NCBI GenBank assembly: GCA_963576735.1
Contig: OY755178.1
Coordinates: 12,958,001 to 13,022,000, forward strand
Reading direction: 5' to 3'
Origin: Bedellia somnulentella
Taxonomy: Eukaryota > Arthropoda > Insecta > Lepidoptera > Bedelliidae
Length of the DNA: 64,000 nucleotides
The notes beneath the pieces are model-generated. The model did not search any database. It saw nothing but the letters and a program-made list of their open reading frames with translations, and was not told where the DNA came from. This document shows positions 1-10,602 of this stretch, piece after piece; position 1 is the stretch's first letter; each line of letters begins with the position of its first letter. Both the position numbers and the translations under genes were made by a program.

Positions 1-230
1 GTACGCCCGACGTTTGTCGCACTTCTCCTTCAAGATGTAGCAAAGAGCGATGGCAATCAGCACCGCAATCGCTATCGCCATACTTATGCTTATCCATATT
101 ATTTCTTCGTTGATTCCACTCGTAGATTTACCTGCATCAAAACGGATTTCTTTGAATTGAGACTTGTTAAAATGCAACCCTTTGTTTGCAAGCAGCGAAG
201 TGTTAATCTCAGTGAGATGAAACTTTTGAT
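1..230 (-). CDS. Partial exon of an unrecognised single-pass membrane protein
   Basis: The minus strand is open from a splice acceptor (pyrimidine-rich tract ending in CACATAG, at 231-240) to the window edge. The translation has a polar stretch, then about 20 hydrophobic residues (IWISISMAIAIAVLIAIALC) followed by a basic cytoplasmic-looking tail with KEKCDKRR. That pattern suggests one transmembrane helix followed by a stop-transfer signal. The exon begins in a phase that joins in frame to the donor at 764. A decayed copy lies on the plus strand at 27640-27775. I do not recognise the family. The transmembrane call is strong, the gene identity is unknown, and the 3' part lies outside the window. 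Confidence 0.6.
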
Positions 231-763
231 CTATGTGAAAGAGTTACGTAAGATAATGCCCTGGTAAGTGAAGCGTAAATATAAGTGTTTGAATAAAACC
301 AACCATTATAACCATTACGTCTAATGTTAAAGAGACCACATTTTACATTTTGATAGAAATAAAACGTTCTTTTTCTGAATCATAAAAAATCTTGATACTA
401 ATTCTTAAAACAAGAGATTATAAACATAGCGTTATTTGTATTATATCAATTTCATTTTAAGTGTCACCGTTTTCAAAGTAAGTAATAAAGCTGCTATAAT
501 TCAAACGAAAAGAAAATCTAATAAACGCGAAATTATATTGCCCAACCAAAATGATGTGATAATATAGCGAAAGGTTATACAAACCCTGTTTTTTGTTTGA
601 ATACCCGCCCATCTTGCCGGCTACCCGCGCCGTGACCCCGCCGGCCGCGGCCAACACAAATATGCTGGACCTCACGCATACTTGACCTGTGGAATACTTC
701 AGTTTAGAACTGTCAGATGCCATTTGAATATTCCAGTTGGAACTGACAGAGGTAAATACTCAC
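231..763 (-). other. Intron with a GC-rich pocket
   Basis: This sequence lies between the two exons of the edge gene. It is AT-rich except for a GC-rich patch at about 605-665. A minus-strand open frame crosses the patch (457-723), but the homologous duplicate at 27.0 kb loses the GC-rich part, so I do not treat it as coding. The duplicate also lacks about 23 bp between two ACAG motifs (around 686-712), consistent with a microhomology deletion in the copy. Confidence 0.4.
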
Positions 764-858
764 CGCTCATAACATTCATGCTGTCTCTATTGAACCTAGC
801 GCTCCTTTGTTTAAACTTCAGTGGGTCGTCACAACTGCCACTGCCACCGCATCGTAGT
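764..858 (-). CDS. Internal exon of the same unrecognised membrane protein
   Basis: A 95-bp minus-strand exon is bounded by an acceptor (TTTTATTTCCAG, on the minus strand from 870 down to 859) and a consensus donor (GTGAGT at 758-763). The open frame begins near CGGSGSCDDP and ends with RFNRDSMNVMS. Its final phase matches the exon at 1-230, giving one continuous reading frame across a ~530-bp intron. The cysteine-rich start suggests an extracellular segment before the membrane helix. A paralogous pseudo-exon at 25563-26960 is interrupted by a transposon. Upstream exons were not found. Confidence 0.5.
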
Positions 859-936
859 CTGGAAATAAAAATACTATTTTACTACTGAGTAAATTTACAA
901 CAAATAAAAGTACATATTATATGATATGAAGTACAA

Positions 937-1250
937 CTATAGTAAAGATTGAAGTGATAATAGTAATCGTTTAAATTTAAATTTAAAAGTGTTAACAGAG
1001 TTGAGATCGCGTAATGGTGGTGGTAAATCGTTCCAACACTTAGAAGCTGCGAATTGAAAGCTTCCCCGAAACGCAGTTGTGCGATGCTTTGGTATCACGA
1101 GCAGATATGAGTGACCTCTCGTCTGATATTGGGATACCGTCCTGGACCACACTTGTTTTTCATATAGATATGCAGGTTTTTTATTTTTAATTACATCAAT
1201 ATGAGAGTAGCTAGATGAAGTTTCCTTCTGGACTCAAGGTTTAATAGTTT
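937..1250 (-). pseudogene. 5'-truncated LINE fragment (RT C-terminal end)
   Basis: The minus-strand frame contains RTTAFRGSFQFAASKCWNDL followed by PPPLRDLNSVNTFKFKFKR, typical of the extreme C-terminus of CR1/jockey-type non-LTR polymerase proteins. A preceding segment resembling LESRRKLHLATL is separated by a stop or frame change. No catalytic RT motifs remain. A related C-terminus, with WNDIPPPIKN, lies at 48.4 kb on the plus strand. Clade assignment is tentative. Confidence 0.6.
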
Positions 1251-1525
1251 ATTCGTGTTAAGGTAGGGCGTGACATGATTACGAGCAGATATAATGAAGC
1301 AGTACCGCGCACTACAGTATTTAAGTGTATTATAAAGATTAATTCATGTTAATACTGCTTTCCACTCGAATCAGAATTCACATATGACAACGTAGAGAAC
1401 ATTATTTAGTTTTGATAAATTTATAGCGTTTCAAAATTAGTAACAAGTAATTCGCAATTTCAAACAAAAGTGAATTAATCCTTCAAATTTTAAGACTCAA
1501 AATCTTACCCGAACTTAATCCTTAG

Positions 1526-1600
1526 CAACAAAGGCTCGATTGATTCGCAATATAAATTTGTTGAGGGCATCAAATGCGATTTAATCCAGAGGAAGACTTG
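1526..1600 (+). other. Candidate 75-bp exon, duplicated at 24.7 kb
   Basis: This is open on the plus strand between CCTTAG and the donor GGTAAGTAAAT. It reads NKGSIDSQYKFVEG then IKCDLIQRKTW. The inverted duplicate at 24729-24803 has exactly the same length, a conserved donor, and an acceptor changed from AG to CG. Coding is uncertain, because the flanking non-coding DNA is also well conserved between the copies and the neighbouring exons are on the other strand. Confidence 0.3.
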
Positions 1601-1782
1601 GTAAGTAAATATTGGTTTGAGACGGCTGCTAGGCACTGACTTGTACTAAAGTTTGTCTTTATACTTGACTTACAAGGAAAATATACTCCTAGTTATGAGC
1701 TTGGAATGAAGAAGGAGCTAGTAAAATTTTTTGTAGTGCAGTTTCAGCATTGTTTTATTAAGCTCTAGTAAGTGTAATTTCG
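1601..1782. other. Conserved flank of the inverted duplication
   Basis: The sequence up to about 1715 matches, in reverse complement, the DNA at about 24615-24728. This places the outer boundary of the visible inverted duplication. Nothing else was recognised. Confidence 0.4.
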
Positions 1783-1992
1783 GCTAAGAATAACACTAAC
1801 CAATTTATGCCGCGGGTCGCAATAGGTGAAATAGGGTTTTGGGGCTTTTTGATTGTTGGTTGATGTGGCTCTGAACTCACACCAATCATGATTAATTTAC
1901 CATCTTATCTCCACTAGTTTCCAAAATTGTCCAAGGAACTCTTGGAATGTTTTTTTGGGATTCACACCGATGACTATATGTATGTATGCTTT
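1783..1992 (+). repeat. SINE family B, degraded
   Basis: It contains degenerate family B landmarks in order: CTAAGAATAACACTA, GGGGCTTTTT, GGCTCTGAACTCACACCAATCA, CCATCTTATCTCCACTAG, and a tail reading GACTATATGTATGTATG. It is clearly older than the copies at 16 kb or 54.9 kb. Confidence 0.5.
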
Positions 1993-2194
1993 TTTTACTT
2001 CTGATAAAGCAATGATAAGCGATGTTGATGTAAATTTCAGTAATACAGAACATTGCATGCGTGTTTTTGAAAATAAGGGAAAAATGCTGTTCTAGTTCCT
2101 ACGGTTTTGTATGAATGCAATGAAGCAAATGAAGTAGACATAAGTTACTTCGGAAAAAAATGAAATTCTAGGTTTTGTGGTCGGAAGACAAATA

Positions 2195-2345
2195 CAATGA
2201 GTCGTGAAAGAGTGGTGTGAAAGATGATTTTCTTAAAAATATAGAGAGAGGAACATTAAGATGGTTGGGACATACAGAGACGAATGGTCAAAATTAATTG
2301 TTGAAAGATTACTTATGGGAGAAGCGGGAAAAGTAATTAATTTTA
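2195..2345 (+). pseudogene. LINE fragment (C-terminal region)
   Basis: It has GTCGTGAAAGAGTGGTGTGA, an AAGATGATTTT segment and AAGATGGTTGGGACATA. These correspond to the VIRERCGVKDD...LRWFGHIER region of the full-length LINE at 58.8-62.2 kb. Frames are broken and the fragment ends where the hAT-like relic begins. Confidence 0.5.
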
Positions 2346-2356
2346 TCAAATCATGA

Positions 2357-2632
<276 letters not shown>

Positions 2633-2894
2633 ACGTGAAGATGTCTATATAGCTATATGTTAGGGTTGTGAAATTTGCATTTCGGTATGGAAATGGTTTC
2701 ATATACCGAAACAGTAAACGATGGTTTTTTATGACCAAATTAGCAAAATTGGCAATCTTTTAATATGCAAATCATATTTTTACTGTATAGTTTACTTTCT
2801 GCTTAAAATAGCACTCACCCATTTTTTCCCGCGTGGGAGTTGTACCAGGCGACTAAGGGGTTTTGCAAATATTTAATTAATTTATTGGCTAGAT

Positions 2895-3072
2895 AGAAAA
2901 AATATACGTTCTTATAAAGGCGGGGGTTCGAAGTGAGAAGAATAAAAGAGCATGTATGAGAAGAATAATGAATGTAAGGGAAGCAAGAGAGGTTTGTCAA
3001 GATCGTACTAAGTGGCGATCGATAGTCTCTGCCTACCCCAATGGGAATAATAGGCGTGAGTATAAGTAAGTA
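2895..3072 (+). pseudogene. 5'-truncated LINE tail
   Basis: It matches the last ~50 codons and tail of the master LINE: AAAAGAGCATGTATGA, GCAAGAGAGGTTTGTCAAGA, GGCGATCGATAGTCTCTGCC, TACCCCAATGGGAA, then GGCGTGAGTATAAG. It sits directly upstream of a second, different tail copy. Confidence 0.6.
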
Positions 3073-3079
3073 AGAAAAA

Positions 3080-3370
3080 ATATGTTAAGATGGTTAAAGC
3101 ACATAGAGAAGATGTAAATGATAACGATTTGTAAAGATTGTAAATGTAACGTCAGTAGAAGGCGAACACGGAGGACATATTTAGATAAAATGGAAAATGT
3201 TTTCAAAAAGGCTTACGTCCAAAGTTTGATGAATAAAAGGGCATGTATGAAAAGATTAACGGATGTAACTGAAACTAGACAGATTTGCCAGGATCTTACA
3301 AAGTGGCGATCGGTAGTCTCTGCCTAACCTCTGGGAACTAATGGTGTGAGTCTATGTATGTATGTATGAG
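3080..3370 (+). pseudogene. Second, older LINE tail
   Basis: The open frame reads RRRTRRTYLDKMENVFKKAY, then NKRACMKRLTDV and QDLTKWRSVVSA, the C-terminus of the LINE at 59.9-62.2 kb. It is followed by a degenerate hairpin and GGTGTGAGTCTATGTATGTA. It is a dead truncated insertion. Confidence 0.65.
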
Positions 3371-3775
3371 GCTGGAGACACATCACTAACCATTCTTAAT
3401 TTTACAATATTTTGAATAAATTTTAACAGGCTTATGTATTTCAAATTTTAAGCTCAAACTACTTTTTTTGATGTAAGTTCGTACGTTCTACTTATGTTTT
3501 TTTTTATCTGTATCATAATGTATGTATGTATTTTGTAGAAGAACATTCTTAAAATTTAATCACGCTCTAATTTGGAGCTCTACTATATATGTTGATTTAT
3601 GTAAAGCATTGTTAACATCGTATTAAAATGGCTTTTGATGTTAGAGCCACACCAAAGGATTACCGTCCTTCCCGTGTATATCCGGTCAAAACACCAGTTT
3701 AAGCTTCATCTGCTCCTTTTAATTTAGTATATTGGCTTGTATGTGCCGGTGTAATATATTTCAATTCAAGTTCAA

Positions 3776-4132
3776 GTGATAGCTCAGTGAGTAGAACGCC
3801 GCTTATCGTGCAGACGATGAGGGTTCAAATCCCGGGTCGGGGTCTACACTACTATATACAATTTGTATTTTCTAAATTCATATGTGTGTTTAGTTTATTA
3901 TGGTTTTTAACGGTGAGGGAACGGTGAGGGAAAACATCGTGAGCAAACCCTGTACCTGTAATGGCTGTACTTTTTCATGTGACAGTGTATTCGTACAAAA
4001 CGGCAACAGGTCTGTCCAATATCACGTGAGTACACTGTCCAAGCAAACTCAGGTACTCAGGTATTCAGTGGTGTTCAGAAATATTTGTACCTCTTCCAAC
4101 TCCTTCGGGGATATAAGGCGTGAACGATTGAT
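3776..4132 (+). repeat. SINE family A (tRNA-headed)
   Basis: The head GTGATAGCTCAGTGAGTAGA resembles a tRNA D-arm/A box, and GGGTTCAAATCCC resembles a B box. The body follows (GGTGAGGGAAAACATCGTGA, AATCACGTGAGTACACTG-like) and the 3' end TCCTTCGGGGATATAAGGCG then TGAACG. These internal pol III promoter motifs identify a tRNA-derived SINE. An 83-codon open frame inside it (3900-4151) is incidental. Confidence 0.75.
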
Positions 4133-4444
4133 TTTGATATTTCAATTATAATGACCATCTGCCTCCTTTGTCCAACTGTAGAGCATTTGGTTCCCGATCC
4201 GGACTTCTCGGGATCGATAGCGGAGATGTTCTATTACAAATTCAATTTGTAAGATATTAGACCAGTTTGGCAGGATATTCAAAGCAGAAAAGTCTCCAAG
4301 CTCACACTATTACACCATAGAACTTTGGCCATACCACCCTATTCAAGGAAGCCGTGGTAGGGACATATACGGCCTGTGATTAATGAATATGAAATTTGAA
4401 TGCAATAGTTATTTAATAACTACTTAATGAATTTGCAAATGTTT

Positions 4445-4690
4445 GTGTGGGTAAGCAGAGACTATCGATCGCCACTTAGCACTATCTTGACAAATCTCTC
4501 TCGCTTCCCTTACAATCATTATTCTTCTCATTTATGCTCTTTTGTTCTTCTCACTTCGGACCCTCGCCTTTATAAGAACGTTTTCTATCTAGTCTAGAAA
4601 CGTTATACGAGGCCGTCCTCTACGAACAATACCATCCACATTGGCTCTATATATCTCTTTCGCTACTTTATGTTCATCTATCCTCGCTAT
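4445..4690 (-). pseudogene. LINE C-terminal fragment
   Basis: The minus strand has the LINE tail protein with stops: RANVDGI, RRGRPR, NVLIKA, and KWRSIVSA-like codons (GGCGATCGATAGTCTCTGC at 4457-4475). The 3' microsatellite is not preserved. Confidence 0.55.
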
Positions 4691-5174
4691 GTATGTGATT
4701 GTTACTGTGCATTTAAGTATAACAATGAATAAATAATTTCTTTTCTAATTTTTCGTTTCTATACTATAGGTGCTTATTTAATAATCTTATGAAAGAGGTT
4801 TCTGAAGTTAATCGGATGATAGAAAACCGAGAAAAAATACGAATCAATTCCATTGTTATTATATTTGCTTTGTTCAGAAATGCTCTTACTTTGATTATAA
4901 CGATTAATGGGAACAGTGTAGGGTCTGAATGAGACGGGTTCATTGTTGTACCGAGGCAAGATGTATTGTGTTTTAGAAGACCCGATCCATACTAACACAA
5001 TAAAGATAGAGGCTGAAAATCTTTCTGTGCTCTGCAAATATGCCGTACGTTGATTCTTGGTAAAAAAAAAAGTGTTTTTCTTCACTTGATCCAACCAAAA
5101 AGATAAGTTTTGATATTACAATACTGGAAACAAGAACTCATTTTACTGTCAAAGTTTTAATTAGGGCTTGAAGA

Positions 5175-5240
5175 AAAGCTCTGGCTACCCCTTTTAGAGA
5201 TTTAAAGCCGTGAGTGTATGTTTGTATGTATGTATTTATA
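5175..5240 (+). repeat. SINE family B 3' end
   Basis: Only the final part is present: AGCTCTGGCTACCCCTTTTA, GATTTAAAGCCGTGAGTGTA, and a TGTATG microsatellite. Confidence 0.6.
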
Positions 5241-6539
5241 ACCGAAAGGTTGTTCGCCGACCTTAGAATCACTTGCGTAAAGATGGCACATATTAAAAGT
5301 TAATTATTTATCATTATCCTATTATATTAGCCTATAAATATGGCATTACTATGTTTTTGTTAGTTTTATAAGTTATTTTAACTAGAAAGTTGTATGAATA
5401 TCCACTATAAAATGTAGAGCATTATGATAAATTGATGTCATGAAGGAATACAACAACAGTTTGTTATGTTGATATTGCGTTTATTTCTATCTTGAGTTTT
5501 CTTTCTTTGCACATCAATCATTCCAGATCATGTGGAATTCCAAAATTTGTTCTAGAACTGGCTCACACAAAACTTACGCTAACAGAACACAATTTATGAT
5601 GTATGCGATCTGTGTTTTTAGTAGTTGCAGTAGTATTTTAAGACACGTTTAAATAATATCAATGTAAAATCTAACCAAGCGATAGAATATTTTAATTTGG
5701 AAGGCTTTTGTATATTTGGTTGAATAATGGTTGATTAGTTACGAAAACAGCAGGACATAGAAATTCTTTGTCAGTTGCCAGTTCGAGTTTGCTATATTTT
5801 TCTCTTTAATTTTACCTTACACAACAATTATTATGTTGTTCACATATACACATTTACTAATGTTACGTTAATGTAATTGCCAGAAATTGCGTTGAAGTAA
5901 AGAAGAAAATAATAATAATACAGATATAAAATCCAAATACAGCACATAATATAAAAATAACAAACATTTATTGAACGAACTGAACATTTCACAAAATAAA
6001 TGAAACGAGGTTAATATATTTTCATAAACTAAAATGTATTTAGTAACTGCACAAAATCAAACTATTCGGCGATGTATTTGAATTGATTGATAATGTAATT
6101 GAAGAGCAACATTTGTAAAGGGTACTTTTAGGTTTTAGTGGCATCAAATCTTTTTAACTAGTTGGCTTAAGAACATTTCAGAGTCTTTCTCACCATGCCA
6201 GTAATATCAAGGAAATTTTTCATGAACCATTATGCTTTCGCAATAAATAAAATTGATAAAATAAATACGAAGTACCTTTTTAGCTCCAAAACCACAAATT
6301 ATACAAAAATTACATCTACATAATTGATCTAACTGACTATTCACAACACAACTTCAAGGTCTTCAAAAATATCATAACTAGAAAACAATTCAAATACGCA
6401 AGAGTAATGAACACACTGTATATACACTTTCTAAAATCACTTGTTTTTTTTAATTTAATGTCAATTCAAATTGCGTGACATTGTATTCGATATTTAAACG
6501 TTCACAAATAGAATGTTTCTTTTTAATACAGTTTTAAAC
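5241..6539. other. AT-rich intergenic DNA, nothing recognised
   Basis: No open frame beyond random length, no inverted-repeat element and no family A, B or C SINE was recognised here. Confidence 0.4.
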
Positions 6540-6715
6540 AAGTTGCGCGCGATGTAGGTTTGTACCAAGGAGGCTGTATAATGACAGCCAGTACGGTATG
6601 CAGACGCGGGTGAACTGAAGCCTCGTCGCCCGGGTCAACCCGCCCTTCTCAGCAAATGCGCCGTCACCCGCGGGATCCCTACAACTGGTACATACAACCG
6701 AAACACCTTTGGCTT
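6540..6715 (-). other. GC-rich island with a minus-strand open frame
   Basis: GC content rises sharply against AT-rich flanks (CGCCCGGGTCAACCCGCCC, CACCCGCGGGATCCC). The minus strand is open across it, containing CTSCRDPAGDGAFAEKGGLT. I do not recognise the peptide. It could be an exon, a promoter/CpG-like patch or a fragment of an unknown element. No clear splice sites frame it. Confidence 0.25.
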
Positions 6716-8029
6716 TATTTATGTGGGCGGTTAATTTTACATGTATTCGGCTATCAAAAGCTTTGAATTATATTACTCTCTTGCGTTGGGTTTATCGCTT
6801 TTCGTATAATACTAAAATGAAGGAATAGAAAATTCTGATATATCATTTAATGACTTGTGTTTAGAGATGGGGTTTTAATTATTAGGTTATTGCTGAAAGG
6901 GTGGATTGCCATATACAGGCTTACTGGATGTCCACTCATGTACATAGTAATTATTTATTTAAGTTCTACTAACATAGATACTAAGTCTTGTTTACTAATA
7001 AATATAAATGTATGGATATTTTTAAGTCTGAAATTAAATTTTTTCATTCATTTTCATTCATTCATTCATTGAGCCGAGTTTTATGAAATAGCCATTTTCA
7101 TTCCGAGTTTTTAGCCAAATCGCGAGTCAAAACTTTTGTGACGTCATTTTTGTCTTAAGATTGCATTAAATAGGTTTTGTTTTTTTGTAACAATTTAGTG
7201 TAAATTAGTGATAGGATTCTTAATAAACTAATTCTAGAAAAAAATTAAGTAATTAACGAGACCATTTCCTAACTAGTTTTCTAGTGTTTATACCCATTTT
7301 TATCTCTTCACTGAGTTTTTACCCGTTGAGTTTTTATGCGACCGCGCATCTCTAGTTTTGTTGCAAAATTTGGAATTCGATGTAGAGATGATAAAAATAA
7401 AGCTTTTTATTTATACAAATTGGACAGCCAAATTGCCATTTTGTAATAATGTGGGATGGAAATATTTATGTTAGTAGTATCACGAAACTATATAATTCTT
7501 AAGAAGTCGTATGAATGGTTAACGACTATGTAAATAGGGATACAAAAATCCCCACTGTTGCTTACATTTCACAATAGACAGCGAGTGATTTATTGAAAAC
7601 TATCGAGTTAACTTTTCAATTCACTCTGAAAACATTAACTAGTTTGTACCAATGTATTAAATTTTGAATAATCTGGTTAAAATGGTCTGCCGAGATAGAT
7701 TTCATAAAAGCTGTAAGGCTTCGCTAGCATTACTTAAAAAAATATTTTGTGTGTACTTGTGTTTAATTTAATGATCTATAATTTTCGCGCTGACTTTTTA
7801 TTTTATCGTAATAGTTATTGAAGAATGATGAAAATCTCTCAGTAAATTTAACGTAGACAAAGTACAATAGCTTTAAGTTACAGAATGCTCTTAAGCAAAC
7901 ATACAAAAACGTACAAAATTATGATTTTTAATTCAGGTGTCAAAATTATTTTATGTTCCCATTCCCACCACTTCCTCATTCCTTCCACCTATTTGCATAC
8001 GAAATAAAATTGACCAATGGCGAGTTCAT
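6716..8029. other. Mostly unannotated AT-rich DNA
   Basis: Contains a short CATT/ATTC-type microsatellite at 7043-7070 that could be the tail of an unrecognised LINE. Nothing else is supported. Confidence 0.35.
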
Positions 8030-8265
8030 AGACTCAAGGCCATAAACCCCTAAAAAGGGTAGCCAGTGCTTCAGAGCTAGAAACTCCTCAGCCACATTTG
8101 GAAGTTGATAGATAAGTCAGTAAAAATTAAGTATCGTTGTTGATGGGTCTCCAACCGCATCGCCCAAAAACTATCTAAAAAAGCCCCATGCTGTTAATCA
8201 CCTATTACAACACCCGGTGGGTAGAAAAGGGTAGTGACATTCTAAGCAGGCATTACACGGCATTT
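8030..8265 (-). repeat. SINE family B
   Basis: Reads in reverse: ATAAACCCCTAAAAAGGGTA, CTCCTCAGCCACATTTGGAA, GGGTCTCCAACCGCATCGCC, ACACCCGGTGGGTAG, and TTCTAAGCAGGCATTACACG. A nearly full-length but diverged copy, immediately upstream of the Penelope-bearing element. Confidence 0.65.
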
Positions 8266-8318
8266 AGTAGTGTTTGTATGAAATATATAATTTTGTTTGC
8301 AGTAATATTACTCACTTA

Positions 8319-8510
8319 AGAGCTTATTCCATTTGTCTGAATGAAGACGTCTGAAAGCCACAGAATCTGAATTCAGACTAGTGGAATAACGTTCAGAACG
8401 CTAGGCTTCTGAAAAGTAGACAAATTTGTGTAGTGGAATAACAAGCGTCTGCGGCAGTAACTTCGAAGGACGTCTGAATTCAGAAACGATAAAGTGTAAT
8501 GGAATAAGCT
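8319..8510 (+). mobile_element. TTA-flanked inverted-repeat element (MITE), left portion
   Basis: Starts AGAGCTTATTCCATTTGTCT and runs about 190 bp, with internal copies of GTGGAATAAC and GACGTCTGAATTCAG. Its right terminus GGAATAAGCTCT is now displaced to 10665-10676 by the Penelope insertion. TTA flanks both outer ends (8316-8318 and 10677-10679). A 3-bp TTA duplication suggests a PIF/Harbinger-type origin; that is inference, since no transposase is present. Related copies: 12077-12380 and 56588-58042. Confidence 0.7.
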
Positions 8511-8533
8511 AGTATTTTCTAAGATTTTCACGA

Positions 8534-10462
8534 TTGCACATTATACTCGTAATTGAAATTACATTACAAAATACATTAGACAAAAACACCATTGATGTAC
8601 TAAGTAAAGGTTTAAATTTCGCCGTAACTCCAAGAAGAATACCTTATGAAGACATAATTTGCAATGTAGAACATTGTCTAATTCAAAATAACGTTCATGA
8701 AGATGACAGGGAAGCAATTCGTCAGGACGTATCTTCGATACTACGGTTGAGCAAGCTTCCTAAACCTAACCTCACACGAGCTCAAAGATCTGCCCTTAAA
8801 AATTTAAAATCTAATGAAGACATAGTAGTTCTACGCGCGGATAAAGGTATTTCAACAGTAGTTATGGATACGTCTGAATATAAGAACAAAGTATCACAAT
8901 TATTGTCAGATGACTCAACCTACCAAAAAGTCAAACGAGATCCCACGACTAAAATACTCAAACAAACATCTGATTTAATAAAAAGACATAGTGATACCCT
9001 AACGTTAGACTCGAAAGCCTTATTACCATCGTGTGTGAAACCTCCAAAACTGTATGGGTTACCCAAAATTCACAAAGTTGACCACCCGCTTCGTCCAATA
9101 GTAAGCCAAATTGACACACCAACATACAAATTGGCAAAACATGTGGCAAAGATACTATCACCACTTCGAGGAAAAACTGAAGCCTTTGTGAAGAATTCCT
9201 ATCAATTCATTAATGACATCAAGAACTTAAGTCTTAGTGATGAGGACATTATGGTCAGCTTTGATGTTCAGTCTCTTTACACCAGTTTACCAATACAAGA
9301 CTGTGTTGAAGTTGTCACAGAAAGGTTAACAAATGCTGACATACCTTTAGAATATGCAGAATTACTTAAGCACTGCCTTACAACTGGCTACTTACTTTGG
9401 GATAAGGAATTCTACATCCAGACTGATGGTGTGGCAATGGGATCCCCAGTCTCTCCTATTGTAGCCGATATATTCATGGAACGATTGGAGGAGATTGCAC
9501 TAAAATCCTTCCCTGTCACTCCAAAGGTTTATAAGAGGTACGTAGATGATACTTTTGCAATCCTACCCAAAAACATAGTCTCTGCATTCTTAGACCATCT
9601 TAATTCCATTAACCCTAAGATCCAATTTACAATGGAATTAGAGACTAATAATAGTTTAGCCTTTCTAGATGTCCTCTTGATAAGGAATTCTGATAACTCA
9701 ATTAGTCACACAGTTTATAGGAAACCCACCCACACTGATAGGTACCTCAATGGTGACTCACACCACCATCCATCTCAGTTAGCTACTGTTGGTAAAACTT
9801 TGTTTCAGAGAGCCAAACATCTTTGTGACGAACACCATCTTGCTGGAGAGCTCAGTCATGTGAAACAAGTTCTTCACAACAACAAGCTGAAATTGCCCCG
9901 CCAACGTCACCGCTCCTCCGATAAACCACCTACTGTTGAAAGACTCCCTGCAACTCTTCCTTTTGTAAAGGGTGTAACAGACAAAATTAGTACTGTGTTA
10001 CAGCGTGCTTCCATTAAGACCTACTTCAAGCCGCACCAAAAGATAAGTCAGTTTCTAAGACCTATCAAATGTCAGATCCCTTTACAAGATGCAGGCGTTT
10101 ATAAACTAGACTGTGAGTGTGGTCTTTCATACATCGGCCAAACAAAGCGTAGTGTAGCAACTCGCGTTAGAGAACATATTGCTGATATGAAGAATAGGCG
10201 TCCTGGAAGATCTGCTTTGTGTGAACACACCTTCGATAAGCCAAACCACCACATGCGTTTTGACAAACCTACAATTCTAGCAAAAGAGAATCGATTGATA
10301 CCTAGAATGATACGCGAGTCTATTGAAATAAAGAAACATCCAAACTTCAATAGAGATGATGGTTGGCAATTACCACCTGCTTGGAACCCGATCATTAGCA
10401 CAACCAAGCGAGGGAAGAACACTAGCAAGACTCCAGATAACATTAGCTCTTTTTGTACATAG
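8534..10462 (+). CDS. Penelope-type reverse transcriptase with GIY-YIG endonuclease
   Basis: The 642-codon frame encodes the polymerase/nuclease that Penelope-like elements use for target-primed insertion. Conserved features in order: the family N-terminal motif LSKGLNFAVTPRRIP (residues 23-37), LYGLPKIHK (173-181), motif A with FDVQSLYTS (Asp at 244), motif B with TDGVAMGSPVSP (298-309), the catalytic YVDD (336-339), and FLDV...YRKPTHTDRYLNGDSHHHPS (378-414). A GIY-YIG domain follows, with GVY at 521-523, CECG and SYIG at 532-535, and the arginine-containing TRVREH. The start shown is a TTG, so the real 5' end is missing or upstream. The frame is otherwise uninterrupted to its stop, suggesting a fairly young insertion. 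Function as an enzyme is inferred from the intact motifs. Confidence 0.9.
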   Translation: MHIILVIEITLQNTLDKNTIDVLSKGLNFAVTPRRIPYEDIICNVEHCLIQNNVHEDDREAIRQDVSSILRLSKLPKPNLTRAQRSALKNLKSNEDIVVLRADKGISTVVMDTSEYKNKVSQLLSDDSTYQKVKRDPTTKILKQTSDLIKRHSDTLTLDSKALLPSCVKPPKLYGLPKIHKVDHPLRPIVSQIDTPTYKLAKHVAKILSPLRGKTEAFVKNSYQFINDIKNLSLSDEDIMVSFDVQSLYTSLPIQDCVEVVTERLTNADIPLEYAELLKHCLTTGYLLWDKEFYIQTDGVAMGSPVSPIVADIFMERLEEIALKSFPVTPKVYKRYVDDTFAILPKNIVSAFLDHLNSINPKIQFTMELETNNSLAFLDVLLIRNSDNSISHTVYRKPTHTDRYLNGDSHHHPSQLATVGKTLFQRAKHLCDEHHLAGELSHVKQVLHNNKLKLPRQRHRSSDKPPTVERLPATLPFVKGVTDKISTVLQRASIKTYFKPHQKISQFLRPIKCQIPLQDAGVYKLDCECGLSYIGQTKRSVATRVREHIADMKNRRPGRSALCEHTFDKPNHHMRFDKPTILAKENRLIPRMIRESIEIKKHPNFNRDDGWQLPPAWNPIISTTKRGKNTSKTPDNISSFCT

Positions 10463-10565
10463 CAAATATTAAACGCAAATGTAACTTAAAATTTTGTGAA
10501 GGTAGTTAGTATTAATAATTTTATAGTACTGTATAATGACAAATAACACCTCAGTCTTCCCGTGA

Positions 10566-10602
10566 CCATGATAACTGAAAAGTTTTCGAAACGTCGGGCT
10601 TT
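10566..10602 (+). ncRNA. Hammerhead-like core in the Penelope 3' end
   Basis: The segment contains CTGAAAAGTTTTCGAAACGT then CGGGC. A CTGAnnA-like box, a short AAAA/TTTT hairpin and GAAAC follow the hammerhead ribozyme order CUGANGA-stem II-GAAA. Penelope-like elements are known to carry such ribozymes. The sixth core base is A rather than G, so activity is doubtful. Confidence 0.35.

Noticed and set aside
457..723. 88-codon minus-strand frame across the left-edge intron
   Set aside because: It overlaps the intron between two phase-compatible exons, and the duplicated copy at 27 kb does not conserve the GC-rich part.
3900..4151. 83-codon plus-strand frame
   Set aside because: It lies entirely inside a family A SINE and is not shared by other copies.
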